Positions 21,186-34,558 of a stretch of DNA of 64,000 bases are shown here, piece after piece. The notes beneath the pieces were generated by a model, which saw nothing but the letters and a program-made list of their open reading frames with translations, was not told the DNA's origin and searched no databases. Source of the stretch: Hyaloperonospora brassicae (lineage: Eukaryota; Oomycota; Peronosporomycetes; Peronosporales; Peronosporaceae); assembly GCA_947650285.1 (NCBI GenBank), contig CANTFL010001069.1, positions 1-64,000 on the forward strand, in the 5' to 3' direction. Within the stretch, counting starts at the first letter, position 1. Each line of letters begins with the position of its first letter. A program made the position numbers and the translations under genes.

Positions 21186-24100
21186 ACGACGAGCCGAAGC
21201 TCTCTCATTGACGCAGATAGCAGTCGCTTCACCCACATATGTGGTCACGCGTAATGTTTGCGGTCTAATTTTAGGAAGACTCTACCTACCGGCAATGCTG
21301 AATCATCTCCTCACTAGTCATGACCTGCTTGTTCTAAAAACATCTTTGCGCCCTCATGTCTGAGAATGCATGGCAAGCTTCTACCGCTTTTTTTGCCCGT
21401 TTGCCTTGATGCCTATGCATAGCATCCGTCGGGCCGTTCTTTACGCATGCCTCTAGTTATAGAGATTCGTGTATACTCACGAGTTTTTCTTGAATGGAAA
21501 GATCGAGCTCAGAAGCGAGGCTCATCCATTCATTTGGACCTAAATCTTATTCACTACTTCGTCGTTTCGTGAGCTCGTGCAGTATCCGGCGCAATTATCG
21601 TTCAGATTCTGCGTCACAGAGACACAACGCGATGTCGACCAAATTACCTCGTTTACTGGAGTGGTTTATCGCCCTTGATGGGCAGCTGGTAGACTTGAAT
21701 CAATCCGTTGACAAATGTTTTGCCTCCTGCCGAAAAACAAGATAGGGCCCACCCGATGAAGCTGACGATCAATGTGATACCGATACCTCAGAGTGCTTGT
21801 AAGAGCTGGGAATATACGCAATACATGCAAGTGTTGTAACGTAAAAAAACTGATTTTCCGGTGAGGCCTATGGAAGAGGAAATTATCTCTGATCGCACGG
21901 TCTGAGCTGTTTACACAGCGTAGACATGATCTTCTCCGATATAGGGATAGCAAGCCAGTTTCTCGTACCAGCCGATGTAATGTACACCTTTCATAGGCTA
22001 GTGATCGTGCTTCGTACTTGTACCACATATTTCTTGTCACACAAGCCTCGCGACCGACGCATTCAACAACGTGAAAACCTGTATATTGGGCTTGCATCAG
22101 CGTGTTTTGTCACAATCACCATGTTGCTTACGTCAGCTGCTTTTACATAATGTCTGATGCAGACACCAATGCCAAAATCATGTTCAGTGCGTAAGTTGAT
22201 CAAGACGACGTCAAGGCTGTATCGCCCTGACAAAACCAACACTCTACTTCGATCACAATGGCTGGTGACTCGATACCCGTTAGCTTTGAGGATGTACCCT
22301 GATTTCGTTCATTCGAGTGCTAAGTAGAACCAAATGGTCTCAATTTTCATGTATAACATAAATGAAGTTATCATTGTCACGTTTGTCGTGGTCAACATAG
22401 GGGCAGATACAAGTAGCCTTGCAGCCGTGCCTCGAGTGGCCTTCGCCGCGTAACACGATGATTCGATACGATCCATGCGATAGGGGAATATCGTAAGAAA
22501 TGGATCGCATCGACGAATCTCTCCGCTCTCTAGAATGACCAAAAGGTGGTTACGCATGATGACTATCTTAGTCATTTTCATAGTTTTGGTCAAATTTTGA
22601 AATATGAAAATGGGAAAGCCCCTTGTGCATGGCATTAATATCGATGCTATGTCGAAGTAGAAATTATTTAGGCGGGTTGTAGATAACAATGTCACTGTGT
22701 AAAAGAATTGATGACCTAAGAAATAGTCTTCGGTACCATCATGACGACACACTGTTCATGAGCTCATACAGGACATTACGCCAGCCAATAAAAAGCACCA
22801 ACAAACAAACGACAAACGCGCGTTGTCAGTGAGTGGGAAGCGAACATTATCTACACACGTGAGGCTCGATGCAATGATAGTAGAATCATCTCACAACAGC
22901 TATGAACTTTGGTTATTCTCAGTAACTTTTCTGTTTTTTGTAACTAAGCTTTTTGTATATTTGTCCGCGCTTCTCGGACAATAGTGCACGTGTAAAATCT
23001 GTGCACGTGTCTGTTACCATGGATACGTTCAAGTGCAGACACTTGCACCAAAACTATAACATAACAAATGTACACTTTGTTGTGTAGATTGCGATATTGT
23101 TATGCTCGTATATGCAGAAGGCGCCTATCACAGCGAGCGTCTTCCCAACTTCTTGAGATAAAAACTCGTCAGCGATCCCGTCCTTGTAGCGCGGCATCGG
23201 TTTCATGTCTGCAATTAAAAATGCTCGTGGCTACTTTGAGTGACAAGCATATATAAGTCAACTTGCTATCCATTCCGAGGTACACAGAGCACAATGCGTG
23301 GTATATATCAAAGATCGACTCCCAACACAAATGGGCGGGCTTGACGTTACAAGCAACGAAAGCGTCAGACGTCTAGGGCTGCAGCTAGCGCAACCCACTA
23401 TGATAAGCCGAATGAAGAGGTAGACGAACGAATGGCGAGGAGAGGGCTGTACCCTTTCCCTGTTCACGTTCCCACAGCTAACGAATCGCGCAGTCACTTT
23501 CTTGATAGCTTTGCCGCCCAGCAAGAATACAACGCGGTCACTTGTCGCAATGTAGCAGCTAGCAGCCGCGCGGCAAGTAGGTGCGCGGATGAGTTCAGAT
23601 TGGCCTTATCAGTCAGACGATGCCGTCAAATCGAATGTGCCCGTGTTCCTACTAAAATTAGCGTCCCGCTCGGTGATGTATCTTGCTGTCAAGGCGGGTC
23701 TACCACCTCATTGATTAGCGAACAAGAATGCGATGCTTGTATGCACAAAAATCCGGTACAGGAAGCGACCCCCGCTTATGCCATAGTTGCCTACTTTTTG
23801 CAAGAAGAAGGACCCACACGTCCTACTCCCAACCGTTTATAATCGTCGTGACAGCGCTAGACGCCGACAAATACAAGCTTTGGCTTAGTCGTGGCCCATA
23901 ATCACGTGCGTCGCTCGTCGACTGGACTACCGTGAAGCCTTTGCACGACAAATGAGCACAATCGCGTGTGCCGTCTTTTTTGCAAAGCGCTTGTCTGCGC
24001 TGTTCAGATAGCCTGTGCTTGTGACTCTAAACGCTGTCGCCAAATGGTGGGTATGTACGTATACACGTTTTTCTGTTTTGCAGAGGTGACGATTGAGGCG

Positions 24101-26800
24101 GTCTTGCACGAGGGCGGCATTTATCACAAAGCAGGTTTTAGTGCTTTAGTGTGACAAGCATGGCCTTATGTGTGATGTCAGCAGTTGTTGGCTGAGTGTT
24201 TGCTAACATGAGTGTTTCGTCATACGAGTGATTGCGGCAGTCATAAGTGAGGATGATGGTATAGTATGTTCCGGCACGCCGTAGTTGATCGAAACGGCCT
24301 AATGACGACATCGTGAGCATTTGTTCAAAATCTAGGATCTTTGTCCAATATCTGATGCTTTGTATGACACTTGCTCTCTATCTACGCCTGTGCGACTAAA
24401 TTGGGCTCGCAGTAAGAAAAAAGCGCGTGTTGAGCCATTGTGCAAGAGGAGCGCTGCTCCTTTTGTAGGTAAAGCAGAAGCCATCTGCGACGAACGTCAC
24501 AGATTGATTCTGAACTCGACTAGTTTATCTCACGGTTCCTTGACTGCACTCGTCAATACAAAAAATCTCCTACCGCGTACCGGGTCATGTTTAGCCCCAC
24601 AAGGTAAGTGGAAGCTGCTCTGGCCTCACGCGCCCGATAGTGTGCAAAACATGCGCGCAACCAAACCGGTGTGATCGGTTCAGAGGGAAAGATACTGAAT
24701 CTGATGGGTCAGATGCAAAGTCTCCTGAGATGGGTCTCGCTCAGCCATTCAACACTCAACACCACCATCAATTCCCTCCTTCCCACGCGCTGTGTGTCTT
24801 GCCTCCAGTGGCTGCATGTTTCTGGAACCACGACAATAGCAATCAAGGGAGACAGCTGCCTCTCGCACGGGGCCAGCGACAGGTCCTATTCCGACCTGTA
24901 TGCAGTACAGCAGTCGACCTCTGGATCTACCCTCGCGCAATTCTGTTCCTCCAAACCGGCTTGCGATCGTAGCAGAGCGTGTCGAAACTCATCGCTGCCT
25001 GCAGTCCGTTACATCCACGCAGACGTGCACTGTGTTCGTGGCAGAAACCTGGTACGTGTCTAGGTGTACGGAATGGCACCAGTGCATGGGAAACTCCAGC
25101 GGACCAGACCCCGAGCCATGCCGAACATATGTAACTCAGATGCGCTGCTGTCTGTCTTTTCACAGGCTGCATACACTTGCACATGCATCCAGACGTTGCG
25201 GATGCAGCATTCAAGACCAATCCTGATACAGCGACTACCGCTAGCGTTTCGCAACTGCTGGCCGAGTCCCATGGATCGTATGGAAGCGGGCAGGTTTTCT
25301 GATCGATAGCCTGTGCGCAGGGCAGTAGTACAGAGTGATAGATCACGAGTCTGCCTCTCAGGAGCATTTGCGTCTTTCGCAAAAAAGCCACGCGTCACCC
25401 AGTGTCCTTGAAGTAGCTGGACACTGCCTCTGCTGTACGGCGCAGGCGAAAGGACACCACTTCGCTCGCTAAGGGTGCAGATACCGTTTGTGGCGCGTCT
25501 GATAAGTCTCATGGTGCACGAACAGCGCTGGCGCGTATCCCTGCCATCAACTGCTTGCCCTCTCGCTGCTGCATGCAGTTGCCTCAGCTTTGGCTGCCTC
25601 GAGAGCCTAAGCAATTGATCGATGCACGTTGTCTGTCGCTTGGACAGACTCAAGTGTAGCTGCGATTGTGCGTGTATCAGTGTGTGTCGTAAACGTGTGC
25701 ACGCGCAGCCCATCAATCCGCTGGAAGCGTTATGTCCAGCCAACTGGGAAGCCAAACATCGTGGACATGCGAGGGGTCCGATGCTCTATAAAACTCGCCA
25801 GTCCACTTCCCTGTGCTCACTCACTGGCAATGGGCCGACAAAACAACATCATCAACAATCGTCTTCTCTTCTCGATACTTACACTCTACGCACGAGCGCC
25901 TGTACGCGCTAGTCCATCCCGCTGTCAATACTGTCGTGTAGGTTGCTACAGAACGATGGACGATCGAGATCCTTCCAGCTCTTTCCGAACAGCTGCAGTC
26001 TCCAAATTTACGGCTGATGATGGCACCGCAGCCGAGAATCGAGCTCGCTCTTCCCTCCTAATCGCTCAAAGGCGTACGGTAAGCTGAACTCACAAGGACA
26101 CTAGAACTACGCCGTGATACAGCCATAGACGCCGTAGTAAGGCAAGCGATCGTACATTTGTTGTCGGGTGGGTCCTCGCTCGAAGTGCATTGAGCGTTGC
26201 GCTGTCGCCCAAGCAACAGACGACGACAGTGATCTGTTCCCTCACTCCTGCAAGAAAGTGACGCACGGCCCATCTGTTGCCGGCCAAACGACTGCCTCAA
26301 CGCAATGGGTACGACGACGGTGCTGGCAAACCTGATGGGAACGCCCGGCAGCAGTCGACCCTATGGTTCGAGACGGGGTCAGTATATCGACATTGCGAAA
26401 CTCCATCGAGCGATCGACATGCGCCACTTGTCGCAGCCCACTCGTGCGCGCGAGAAGAGCAAAACCTCTGTCGCTCGATACTTTCGGCGCTGCTCGATGC
26501 ATTACATGTTGCGTGTCGCCTCTGCGAAGTGGATCCAGTGTGTGGCTTCAAATCACAGCCAGGTGCACGTCGCGGCATCTGATCCGCAGAAGACCTGAGC
26601 GCAGAATCCGGACCAGAGATGGACGGCCGGCCGGTCGGTCGGTCGGGGATCGAGTCTCACGCCCGTGAAAGGGGGCGGCCATTGCGAAATTTGCTGCTGC
26701 TGCCACGTGAGACAATCAGTTGACACCCGGCCTACGTACCGCCTACTCGGACTGCCCACTGCTGCCCTCTACTACTACCACTACTGCTGTTGTTACCAAA
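21186..26800. other. long gene-poor region
   Basis: Many open frames of 60-230 codons exist on both strands, for example 22752-22309 minus (147), 23432-23842 plus (136) and 25755-25060 minus (231). None shows a domain, signal peptide or consistent codon pattern, and overlapping frames are equally long. The GC content rises after about 24 kb, which alone lengthens chance frames. A spliced upstream exon of the gene at 26855 could hide near the right end. Confidence 0.35.
26623..26650. repeat. CGGT tetranucleotide repeat
   Basis: A ggccggccggtcggtcggtc run, a short simple repeat of about six units. Confidence 0.7.
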
Positions 26801-26808
26801 CCTGTAAG

Positions 26809-26875
26809 CGAGAGAGAGACATAGAGAGAGAGACATAGAGAGAGAGAGAGAGAGATGGAGAGAGAGATGGAGACC
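26809..26875. repeat. GA-rich microsatellite
   Basis: Almost pure (GA)n with interspersed cat and tgg units. It runs into the first codons of the gene at 26855, so the N-terminal Glu/Arg residues of that frame are repeat-derived if the first ATG is used. Confidence 0.85.
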
Positions 26876-27460
26876 TGGACGGCCACGCGCCGCCACCTGC
26901 TGTCGTTCAAAGACGATCATGTTCCGTGCACGCGCGTGACGGTAAAGGACGACGCGACGTTTTGCGTCCAGGGCGATGCATGCGGGAACCCCCTGGCCAA
27001 TGTGTACCCAAAGGGCGCACCGGGCGCGTGTCCGCGTCGCAACGATAAGCCCATCAGTGGCTGCACTGCGACGTCCGCTCGCTTTGGCGACGACTGCGTT
27101 GCGCCCGTGGACGCGCATTGTGTCTTGCAAGAGGGCGGCGCCTGGCAGTGTGTGTTTCAAGCCGACGGGCGGGCATGGAACGGCACGGAACAGGACGAGA
27201 TGGCTCCCTATGGGCAGGTCAAGATGCCGTCGTCGTCGCCCATGAGCGACCAGTCTGTGAAGCTGTCGGCGTCCAACCAGGAGCAACACGGCATGTCCAA
27301 GACCATGGGCGCCTCGAACGCGTCGATCAACATTGCGGTGGGCGTCGCGTGCTGCGTGCTGGCGTTTGTCGGCCTCGTGTTTGTCAAGAAGCGCCGCAAT
27401 CGCGAGCGCTCGAACAGCTACACGCTGTCGGAAAAGGATATATCGATCGTCACGCTCTAA
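26855..27460 (+). CDS. Cys-rich single-pass membrane protein
   Basis: A 201-residue frame from ATG 26855. Eight Cys (residues 25, 37, 43, 59, 70, 81, 89 and 99) form a compact, probably disulfide-bonded extracellular part. A linker rich in Ser, Gln and Met follows, then one membrane segment at about 158-177 (INIAVGVACCVLAFVGLVFV), a basic stop-transfer KKRRNRER and a short cytoplasmic tail ending SIVTL. Two N-glycosylation sequons (NGT at 110, NAS at 155) lie outside. This is a type I topology, but no signal peptide is visible. An in-frame stop lies at 26822 within the GA repeat, so either the real first exon is upstream and spliced or the frame has shifted in the repeat. The complementary strand is also open, but only this one shows protein-like order. 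I do not recognise the family. Confidence 0.65.
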   Translation: MEREMETWTATRRHLLSFKDDHVPCTRVTVKDDATFCVQGDACGNPLANVYPKGAPGACPRRNDKPISGCTATSARFGDDCVAPVDAHCVLQEGGAWQCVFQADGRAWNGTEQDEMAPYGQVKMPSSSPMSDQSVKLSASNQEQHGMSKTMGASNASINIAVGVACCVLAFVGLVFVKKRRNRERSNSYTLSEKDISIVTL

Positions 27461-28632
27461 GACGCTCGTCGGTCGATGGTCGGTATCGGCTGAAGAGGAC
27501 GAGCACAACACACAAGAGCGAGTTAGCTTAGGTAAGCCAAATAACCCCGTGATTTATAAGTTTACACATTGACACGACGCCTTTGAGATAGTAGAGAGCT
27601 CGCTCTACACGCGCGTGCACGTTACTCCTCTGGAATAGCAGCAGCAGATGACGGCCTTGAGACCACACATTGTGTAGTGCTGTTGCGTGCGTATGTACTA
27701 GAAGCGGTTAATTGGAAAAAGCTTTGACGGTACCGTGTCGACTGTTGCGTTTATTTTGTTTGTCCGCGTGTATGACGTGGTGAAAACACGCGATACGTTC
27801 GACACGTTTGGTCATATTGACGTCTACCGACGGAAGCACAAGAACGACCCGACGCACGTACTTTTTTGTGGATCCGTTCGCGATGTCTCATCTCTGGCAT
27901 CGCTCTTGACTTTAGGGCTGGACAGCTCGTCGCATAACTGAGGAACAAAGCCAGTAGGATTCCCTGCAATTGACTGCTCGACCTGGACGGCTGCACTTCC
28001 ATTTGACCATTCCTTGACCTTACCCACGGAACTCGTCTAGTGCACAGGTACAGTCCCATTGCGAACGTGCAGGTCGCACGCAAAAGAAATGACAACATAC
28101 CTGACTAAACAGACATTCGGGAAGCGAGTCGCACAGTATCGGTGCGCGATATCAGCGATGTTGCAGCTTTAGGCGGTGCTGCGACGGCTCGCATTGGGGA
28201 GCGGGTTCGTAGCTGGTGCGAGTGTGTTGAGGACAGCACTTATGCTGATGTGATGCACATTGACCGCGAGGCTGCCCACTACGTAGCGAGTAGCAGTCGC
28301 TCGGACGAATGTATTGCACAAAAGCTTGTGGCCACTTTCTTGCACTCATCTCCGCCGCACACGTTGCGAATCAAACGTAGTTTACCAGCTGTGCAGATCT
28401 CCAGGCAGCCTGTTTGGGACATAAGACAGCTACAAAGTGAAGAGCAAACAAGCACAGCTTCATACAACAACAACAGTCGAGACGAAAACAGGTGCGTACG
28501 ATCTCAGCTTCAGTGCGTTCATTTCACCGCTTCAGAACACGTGCATGCCATTCGTCGCCGAAAGGTATGCAAACACACACAGCAGCCACTCTCTCCACAG
28601 CCCAAGCAGTACCGCATCGAATAGCGACCTGT
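27461..28632. other. spacer with weak open frames
   Basis: A 160-codon plus frame (28142-28624) has no ATG at its beginning and no domain. Short frames on the minus strand are also unconvincing. It may hold the 3' end of the CCT4 transcript. Confidence 0.35.
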
Positions 28633-30341
28633 TTACCGGACCATCACGATGTCGTCAATCTTGAGGATCATGCGGACGCACTCCGTGGCCAGCGAGATCG
28701 CGCTCGTGCTCACAAGGAGGGGCTGCAGCACGTTGAGCTCATACATATCACTAATGGCGCCCTTGCGCACGTTAATGCCCATGCTCGTGTGTCCCTGCGC
28801 GTGCTTCGCGCGCAGCTCCGTCACGATGCCGATCGGGTGGAGACCAGCGTTCTCTGCCAGTGTGTACGGTACGACCTCCATTGCATCAGCGAACGACTGC
28901 AAGCAGTAGCTAGCCGTGCCTTCCAGTGTGCGGCCGTAGGCAGCCAGCTTCTGAGCCACCTGGATTTCAGGTGCACCACCACCGCAAATCAAAAAGCGCT
29001 TCTTGACCAGCGAGCGTACTACACACAGAGCGTCGTGTAGAGATCGCCCAGCTTCTTCAAGAACCAGCTTGTTGGAACCGCGCACAAGAATCGACACGGT
29101 CTTGCCCGGGTGTACAACCTCTGTGATCTTGACGACCTTGTGGCCGCCCACCGTCTCTTCCTGCACCAGCCCCGCCGTGCCAAGCTTCTCGGGCGTCAGA
29201 CACTCAATGTTCGCCACAGGCAGGCACCCCAGCGTCGTAGCAATGTGCTCAATGTCGTTGCGTTCAATGTCCGTGATCACACGAATGCCCATCTTGGCCA
29301 AAAAGTGCAGCGACAAGTCGTTCGTCGCATCCCGCAAGATGCTCTTTTGGATCAGCAACACAGTCGCGCCCGACTTTTTCACCTTCTTGCAGAGGTTCAA
29401 AATGTACTTGCGCTCCTCGCGCAAGATGCGGTCCATCGCAGCGTAGTCGTTGATCACCACGTTGCTCTCCATGTCTGCCTTTGGTGCAGACAGACAAAAC
29501 TGGATGAGCGCAATCTTCGCATTCTCTATCGTCGTAGGGCCCGTGCTGCTCGCCGTCTTGTCAAAGCCCTTGCTGAACACAAGTCCGTCCACGAGCTCCG
29601 AGTCGTCAATCGTGCCTCCGAGCTGCTGCACGACGCGCACGGCGTTCAAGTCCACGTTCGTGGCCGTGGCAATGTCAATTACTTTGAGCACAGCGTCGAC
29701 GGCAATCGGCGACAATTGGTCCGCGTACTCGGAAATGACTTTGGACGAGAGCGACGTGTTGACACAATTGATGAGCTCTTCACGGTTCGCGAGCTCCACG
29801 GGCTTCGAAATGTGCGTCAAGATCTCTTCGGCTTTGACTGCAGCAAGGCCAAAAGCTTCCGAGATGTTGGTCGGGTGGATGCCCTTGAGCAGGAGGTCTT
29901 CGCAGGCACCCAGAAGGGCGCCAGCGATCACACAGACGCTCGTGGTGCCGTCTCCAGCTTCAATGTCCTGTGACTTGGACAGGTCCACGAGCATCTTCGC
30001 TGTTGGGTGGTACACTTGCATCTGGCTCAAGATCGTCGCGCCGTCGTTCGAAATGATCACTTCTCCATTGCTCTGCTGGATCATCTTGTCCATGCCACGG
30101 GGTCCGAGGCTGGTGCGAATAGCGTTGGCGATGGCTGGTGGCGATAGAAATACGGTTAGAAATACAGTTACGGTCGCAGCGTTAGGATTCGAAAGGCGAC
30201 GGCACAAGTGAATCATGAAAGGAGGACGGACGCACCTTTTGCAGCAATGATGTTGGACATTCGCACGTCCTTTTCTTTCTGCTTGCCGCGCAGGGTCTCG
30301 CCGGTTGGACGGGCAATCGTTGCGGGGGCGGGGACGGCCAT
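28633..30341 (-). CDS. CCT4: T-complex protein 1 subunit delta (CCT4)
   Basis: One of eight subunits of the cytosolic chaperonin TRiC/CCT, which folds actin, tubulin and many WD40 proteins using ATP. Exon 1 is 30341-30236 ([15 protein letters not shown]...), followed by a 101-nt intron (30235-30135, GTGCGT...CACCAG) that splits the codon of Ala36. Exon 2 is 30134-28633. The product has 535 residues, against about 540 in animals. Group II chaperonin signatures are present: SLGPRGMDK (44-52), NDGATIL (65-71), GDGTTS of the nucleotide site (96-101) and GGGAPE near the C-terminus. Segments such as [15 protein letters not shown] and [12 protein letters not shown] match the delta subunit rather than its paralogues, as far as I recall the family. 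The frame is intact, so it is expected to be an expressed housekeeping gene. Confidence 0.97.
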
Positions 30342-33300
30342 AGTGCTGCGGTAGAGATCGCGCGGTTGGATAGCGTGTGTGATGAGGTGGCGACGGGGGT
30401 CTCGTTGACTGGTTCCGTTTGACGAGCCTCTTGTATACTTTGGTGTCCGGGCCTTCGTGTTGACGTTTGGTTCTTAATTATGCCTGTTTAAGTAGACAAA
30501 CAGAGCCTTTCTAAATCACGCACATCTTTTTTTGGTCCTGCCTGTAAATAGTGCTACGCACGATTACAGAGCGCGCTTCTGAAATGGAGAAAAGGTCATC
30601 TTTGTTGGTGTCGTTGTTACTCGTTCGACTTATAAACGCTTATGGATGATAAGGTAGACGAGCAAGCTCTTGGGTGTTTTGGCCATTGGTAAACGTGTAT
30701 TAGTCCAGAGAATAAAATCAAGTCTGAGCGTGCACGTTAGTACTTTGAATGGTCAGAGCTCGTTGCGTAGCAATGCGTTGTGCGTTTTGAGGTGTGAGAA
30801 CTCCTCAATGGTACTCGTATCATTGTGGATGACGCAACTTGCTGGTGTCAATGATGTGTAATGATAGAGTGCGATAGATGAAGGCTGATCTTGCCAGTGT
30901 GACGACAGAAAGAACACAATGTGAACGGCAACAACACGGGATCGCTTGATGCGTAATGAGAGAGTGGAGATAGCTTTTCATGCGGCTCAGCTAGAAAGGC
31001 GACCATTAGCTTCTTTCGTTTCTGCTCTCTTGAGGTGCCACAAGTGTACGAAAGTTGATGCATGTTTGCAGGTACACAGTAACGTATACACACAGAGACG
31101 CAGAAAGTCGCTACTGACAAGTTAGCTTTCACGTTCAGCACACGCGCTGATGGCTGCGCTATTCGAACCCGCACTCATAAACAAAGTTGCCGCCTGCTAT
31201 CAATCACATTCTGATCGAAGCTCACAACATTATCAAACTCATGTGCAAGAGAGCAGCACAACATGGGCTTTTCCGAGCCGATAGCTCAAAGGCAAGCAAG
31301 CCGTGTGGTTCTGTTTGATCCTACTAGAAATTGGTTGGTGGCAGATTGCTCGACGTGACCAAAGTTGTCACGGATTTTGACCTCGCGGGCTTATTGCCAG
31401 CTAAATTTTAGCGACTATTGACGACTTTTGACGCTGTACGAAATTATGAAACTCACACCGACTAAATGAAAAGCAGAAACACCTGTCTGCGGTGACAGGT
31501 CATACCGGTCACTGCTGTATCATACAACTGTCACTAGTTGAGAACTCACAAGGCTAAGTCACTACAGCCGCTTTATTCGTGAGCATCTTGGTACGTAAGC
31601 AAGTGTGTGTGAATCGCGACGGACACACGATCGTAGCGCTCATGTCGACGGGTATGCAATTTGACAGTTGCATTCACGACAGTTCTTGTCGGACATGTGT
31701 ACAGCTTCATATGTCGCTATGTCGGGCAAGCAATGATGACCCGAGATACGTCCTTATGCCCTTTCTGCTTTCCTAGCCAACGAACGCAAGCAGCATTACT
31801 GTAGAAGTTGTTTGAAAGGTGCGTAAACCATTTTAGTTTGTCAGTACATGAGGATATGACGGTGAAACACCCTCGTAGAGCTCCACACCGTAGCGAATAT
31901 CCTGCGAACACGTGCATCACTATCAGCAGCCAACAATCACACAGTACTGCGATCAGCTTCAGATATGCACCGCACGAATGTATCGTCAAACAGCTAAAAA
32001 GGTTCTGCTGCATTCAGAAGGCACTTTTGCGCCTAAGCTAAATGAACAAACAGACGGACATGATCAACAAGACTCGCAAAGGAAGATACTTAGGTACAGG
32101 GAAACATGCGGTGTATTTAGCTCCGCTATCTGTTCCGTCCTGTGTATCATGTGCGGATCTCTTTTTCGCACGATACTTGCCAATCTTCTCTCACAACGAT
32201 ACATCTGGATTACGATTGTGAATACAAGGATACGCCTGAGTCGTGGCTGTATACGCTTGATCTGGATGGAACTCAGCTCGCCAGACGTAGTCAATCAAGA
32301 TCATGCTAACGGTCGTGACGGGTAGTGTAGTGTCAGCACAACGCTCGCTTTGCCACAACATGTTCTTCCGTGAGCCTAAGACAAGCGCACGGTGATAAGG
32401 TTACGGCATTACACCATATTCTCAAACCGCTGCCTACTTTTCGTCAGTTCCGTTCACAACAACAGCCGCCACTTTGCTTCCCAGTTGTGAGTGAACACGA
32501 CAGGACAACACAATATCTTTGCATGATACGAACCTGACACAGTCGTTTTGTGTCGGGTCAGCAAGCAAGGACATCCACCAAGTCGATGATGATATACAGC
32601 CTCAATACTTGTTTCTAACAGGCCGACGTCAGTCTATACCTAAGGTACGTGTTCGCGGGACAAACAAGGGTGCGTGGCACTGAAAGACATCGAGCGAAGA
32701 ATGGGGTGTAGCAGTTGCGAGCTCCGCGTGCTCGTTTCGAGCGTGTCCTGGCACTTGATATCGTCTTCGACGATCACGATGCTAACACGAAAATGCCGTG
32801 CGTATCGTTTGGTCTCTCACAGCCTAAAACGATCAGACCATCCGCTCGGTTCGACTGCAAAGCTTTGCATGTCGAAAGCAAAAAAGAGTGCCACCGCAAT
32901 AACTAAAACTGACACTGATAGGAACGCATTGGGAAGACCAGTTTGGCAAATGGCTAGACATGAATGACATGATAGCATCGGCAAGTTCTCTACTCAGAAT
33001 GCAAAAGTGCGTTCTCTGTCTCTTGGGAACCTGTCTTTTGACAGGTTCTGCTTGTGCTATATGCATTTGCGGAGACGATGCAGCTATCAACTAGATCGAC
33101 GGCGTCATCAGGCGGGTCAATCGACTACTTGGCAATGGCTAGATTGATGATCAAGCTACTAACTACAATTAGCTCCTCAAGGACTGACGTCATTTTGCAT
33201 GTTTACTAAAGCAGTTGGAGCTCACAGTTTCACGGCAACGTCACTGCGATTATCGTTACAAACACGGAACGTGTGCGAATTGCCGTTAGTTCTCGATCGA

Positions 33301-33798
33301 GCTCGCTTCGCTGGCAGTCCCGATGCAATTCTACCAAATGTCAAGACTGACTGTCAACCAAGCTAGAACTTATGGCAGCACCATGCTTCGGCAACAAAAT
33401 GGCAGTCAATGGCATTGGGCAAAATGTGTGCAGTGGCAACTATGCACATCCGATCATTGACGTGTACTGAGAACGAAAGCATCAGTGGGCAGGTCGCAAG
33501 GTTAAGCATCTTCCTTTCATCATTGGCATGGGCTGTTGGGCCTAGCAATTGAATCACATCGAGAGCAGGAGCCGAGTGTACTAAGTAGCTGGCCACTTGA
33601 TCGCAAAGCCAAGGCGAACACTGTAGCTTGATCGAAGGCTGTCGTTACCTTTTCCAGCATGAGGCTGCGCATGAGGTCTACGTTGGCATTTTATCCGCAA
33701 CGACAAGATCCTGCGTACTCATTGACTTTGCAGTACACATGCATATTCCAAACGAACAACTGCTTGCAGGAATCAACGACCGGTACAGCTATAACCAG
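30342..33798. other. spacer, no convincing gene
   Basis: Includes the CCT4 promoter side (30342-30500). The rest has open frames of at most 137 codons on either strand without recognisable domains. Composition is about even, unlike the AT-rich left end. Confidence 0.35.
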
Positions 33799-34558
33799 TC
33801 AGTTGAAATCCGGATACAGCGAGTCAAAGCGGAAGTCAAACGGCAGTCCAAGATCTTCATCAGTCATCAAGCCAGACAGATGCGGCGGTCGCAACAACCA
33901 CGAAGCATCTCGGAATGGTACGAATAGCGGAGGCATTGGGCCCCGCAGAGAAGGTGCTGCCAGTCTTCTTCGCCAATGGGTATGCTGGTGTTGCATGTAC
34001 CCGCCAAGCCGACGCTCACGATCAAGTCGATTCCATATCTCCATTCTCTTTGCATCGCTGTAGATGGAGACGTAGATGGCTTTTGGATCGTCATCAGACT
34101 GTAGTGTCCTGCCGTAATCTAAAGCATACGGGTAAACAACAAAAGAACGGTTTGTGACTGCAATCAGCCAGCTAATGTAGCTATTCATAGACGTACCACG
34201 CCGCAAAAAGTACTGCCAGAGCTCGGACGAGTCCTTCAACATATGGACATACTGCAGGTACAAAAAAGTGAGACTTACGAGTACGTGCAAACAAATTCTG
34301 CACCATCAAACTTGTTTTCCCTCATACTTTGCTCATCTCCGTGAACCGGCAAAAGTCCGAAACTGCCAGGAACTTTCCAATGCGCCCAAGGATCTGCTCT
34401 GGAAGCCGACTTAGCTCGGCATCCGCCGGCACTACACTTTTGTTGCCTGAGAATTCGGGAAACAAATTGCGCTGAAGCCTTGCGTCATCACCACCAAAAA
34501 AGAACAACGTTATCGACAATCCTCTTCGATCGAACCACCTCATTCGACAGCAGCTCAC
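33799..34558 (-). CDS. F-box protein, split into pieces
   Basis: A minus-strand segment (34558-34328) ends with an F-box start: LSRLPEQILGRIGKFL followed by AVSDFCRFTEMSK. A second segment (about 34250-33799) continues in F-box style with MLKDSSELWQYFLRRG and runs to a stop after SLYPDFN. F-box proteins hand substrates to SCF ubiquitin ligases through Skp1. A donor GTATGAGG after the codon at 34328 and acceptors at GGTGCAG (34298) and CCTGCAG support introns, but the simplest joins do not keep phase. There is either another small exon or a frameshift. Further minus-strand open pieces upstream (34731-35111 and 35134-35436) could be earlier exons. The family of the C-terminal part is unknown. 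Confidence 0.45.

Noticed and set aside
25060..25755. 231-codon minus-strand frame
   Set aside because: No domain, low-order composition rich in Arg, Ser, Cys and Gln, and equally long frames on the other strand.
26732..27511. 259-codon minus-strand frame opposite the membrane protein
   Set aside because: Arg/His/Leu-rich with repeat-derived SLSLSL tail. The plus strand has Cys spacing and a membrane segment, so this is a shadow.
28142..28624. 160-codon plus-strand frame upstream of the CCT4 stop
   Set aside because: Begins with GTG, has no early ATG and no recognised domain.
29110..29973. 287-codon plus-strand frame within CCT4
   Set aside because: CCT4 on the minus strand is certain. This frame is Arg/His/Val-rich antisense shadow.
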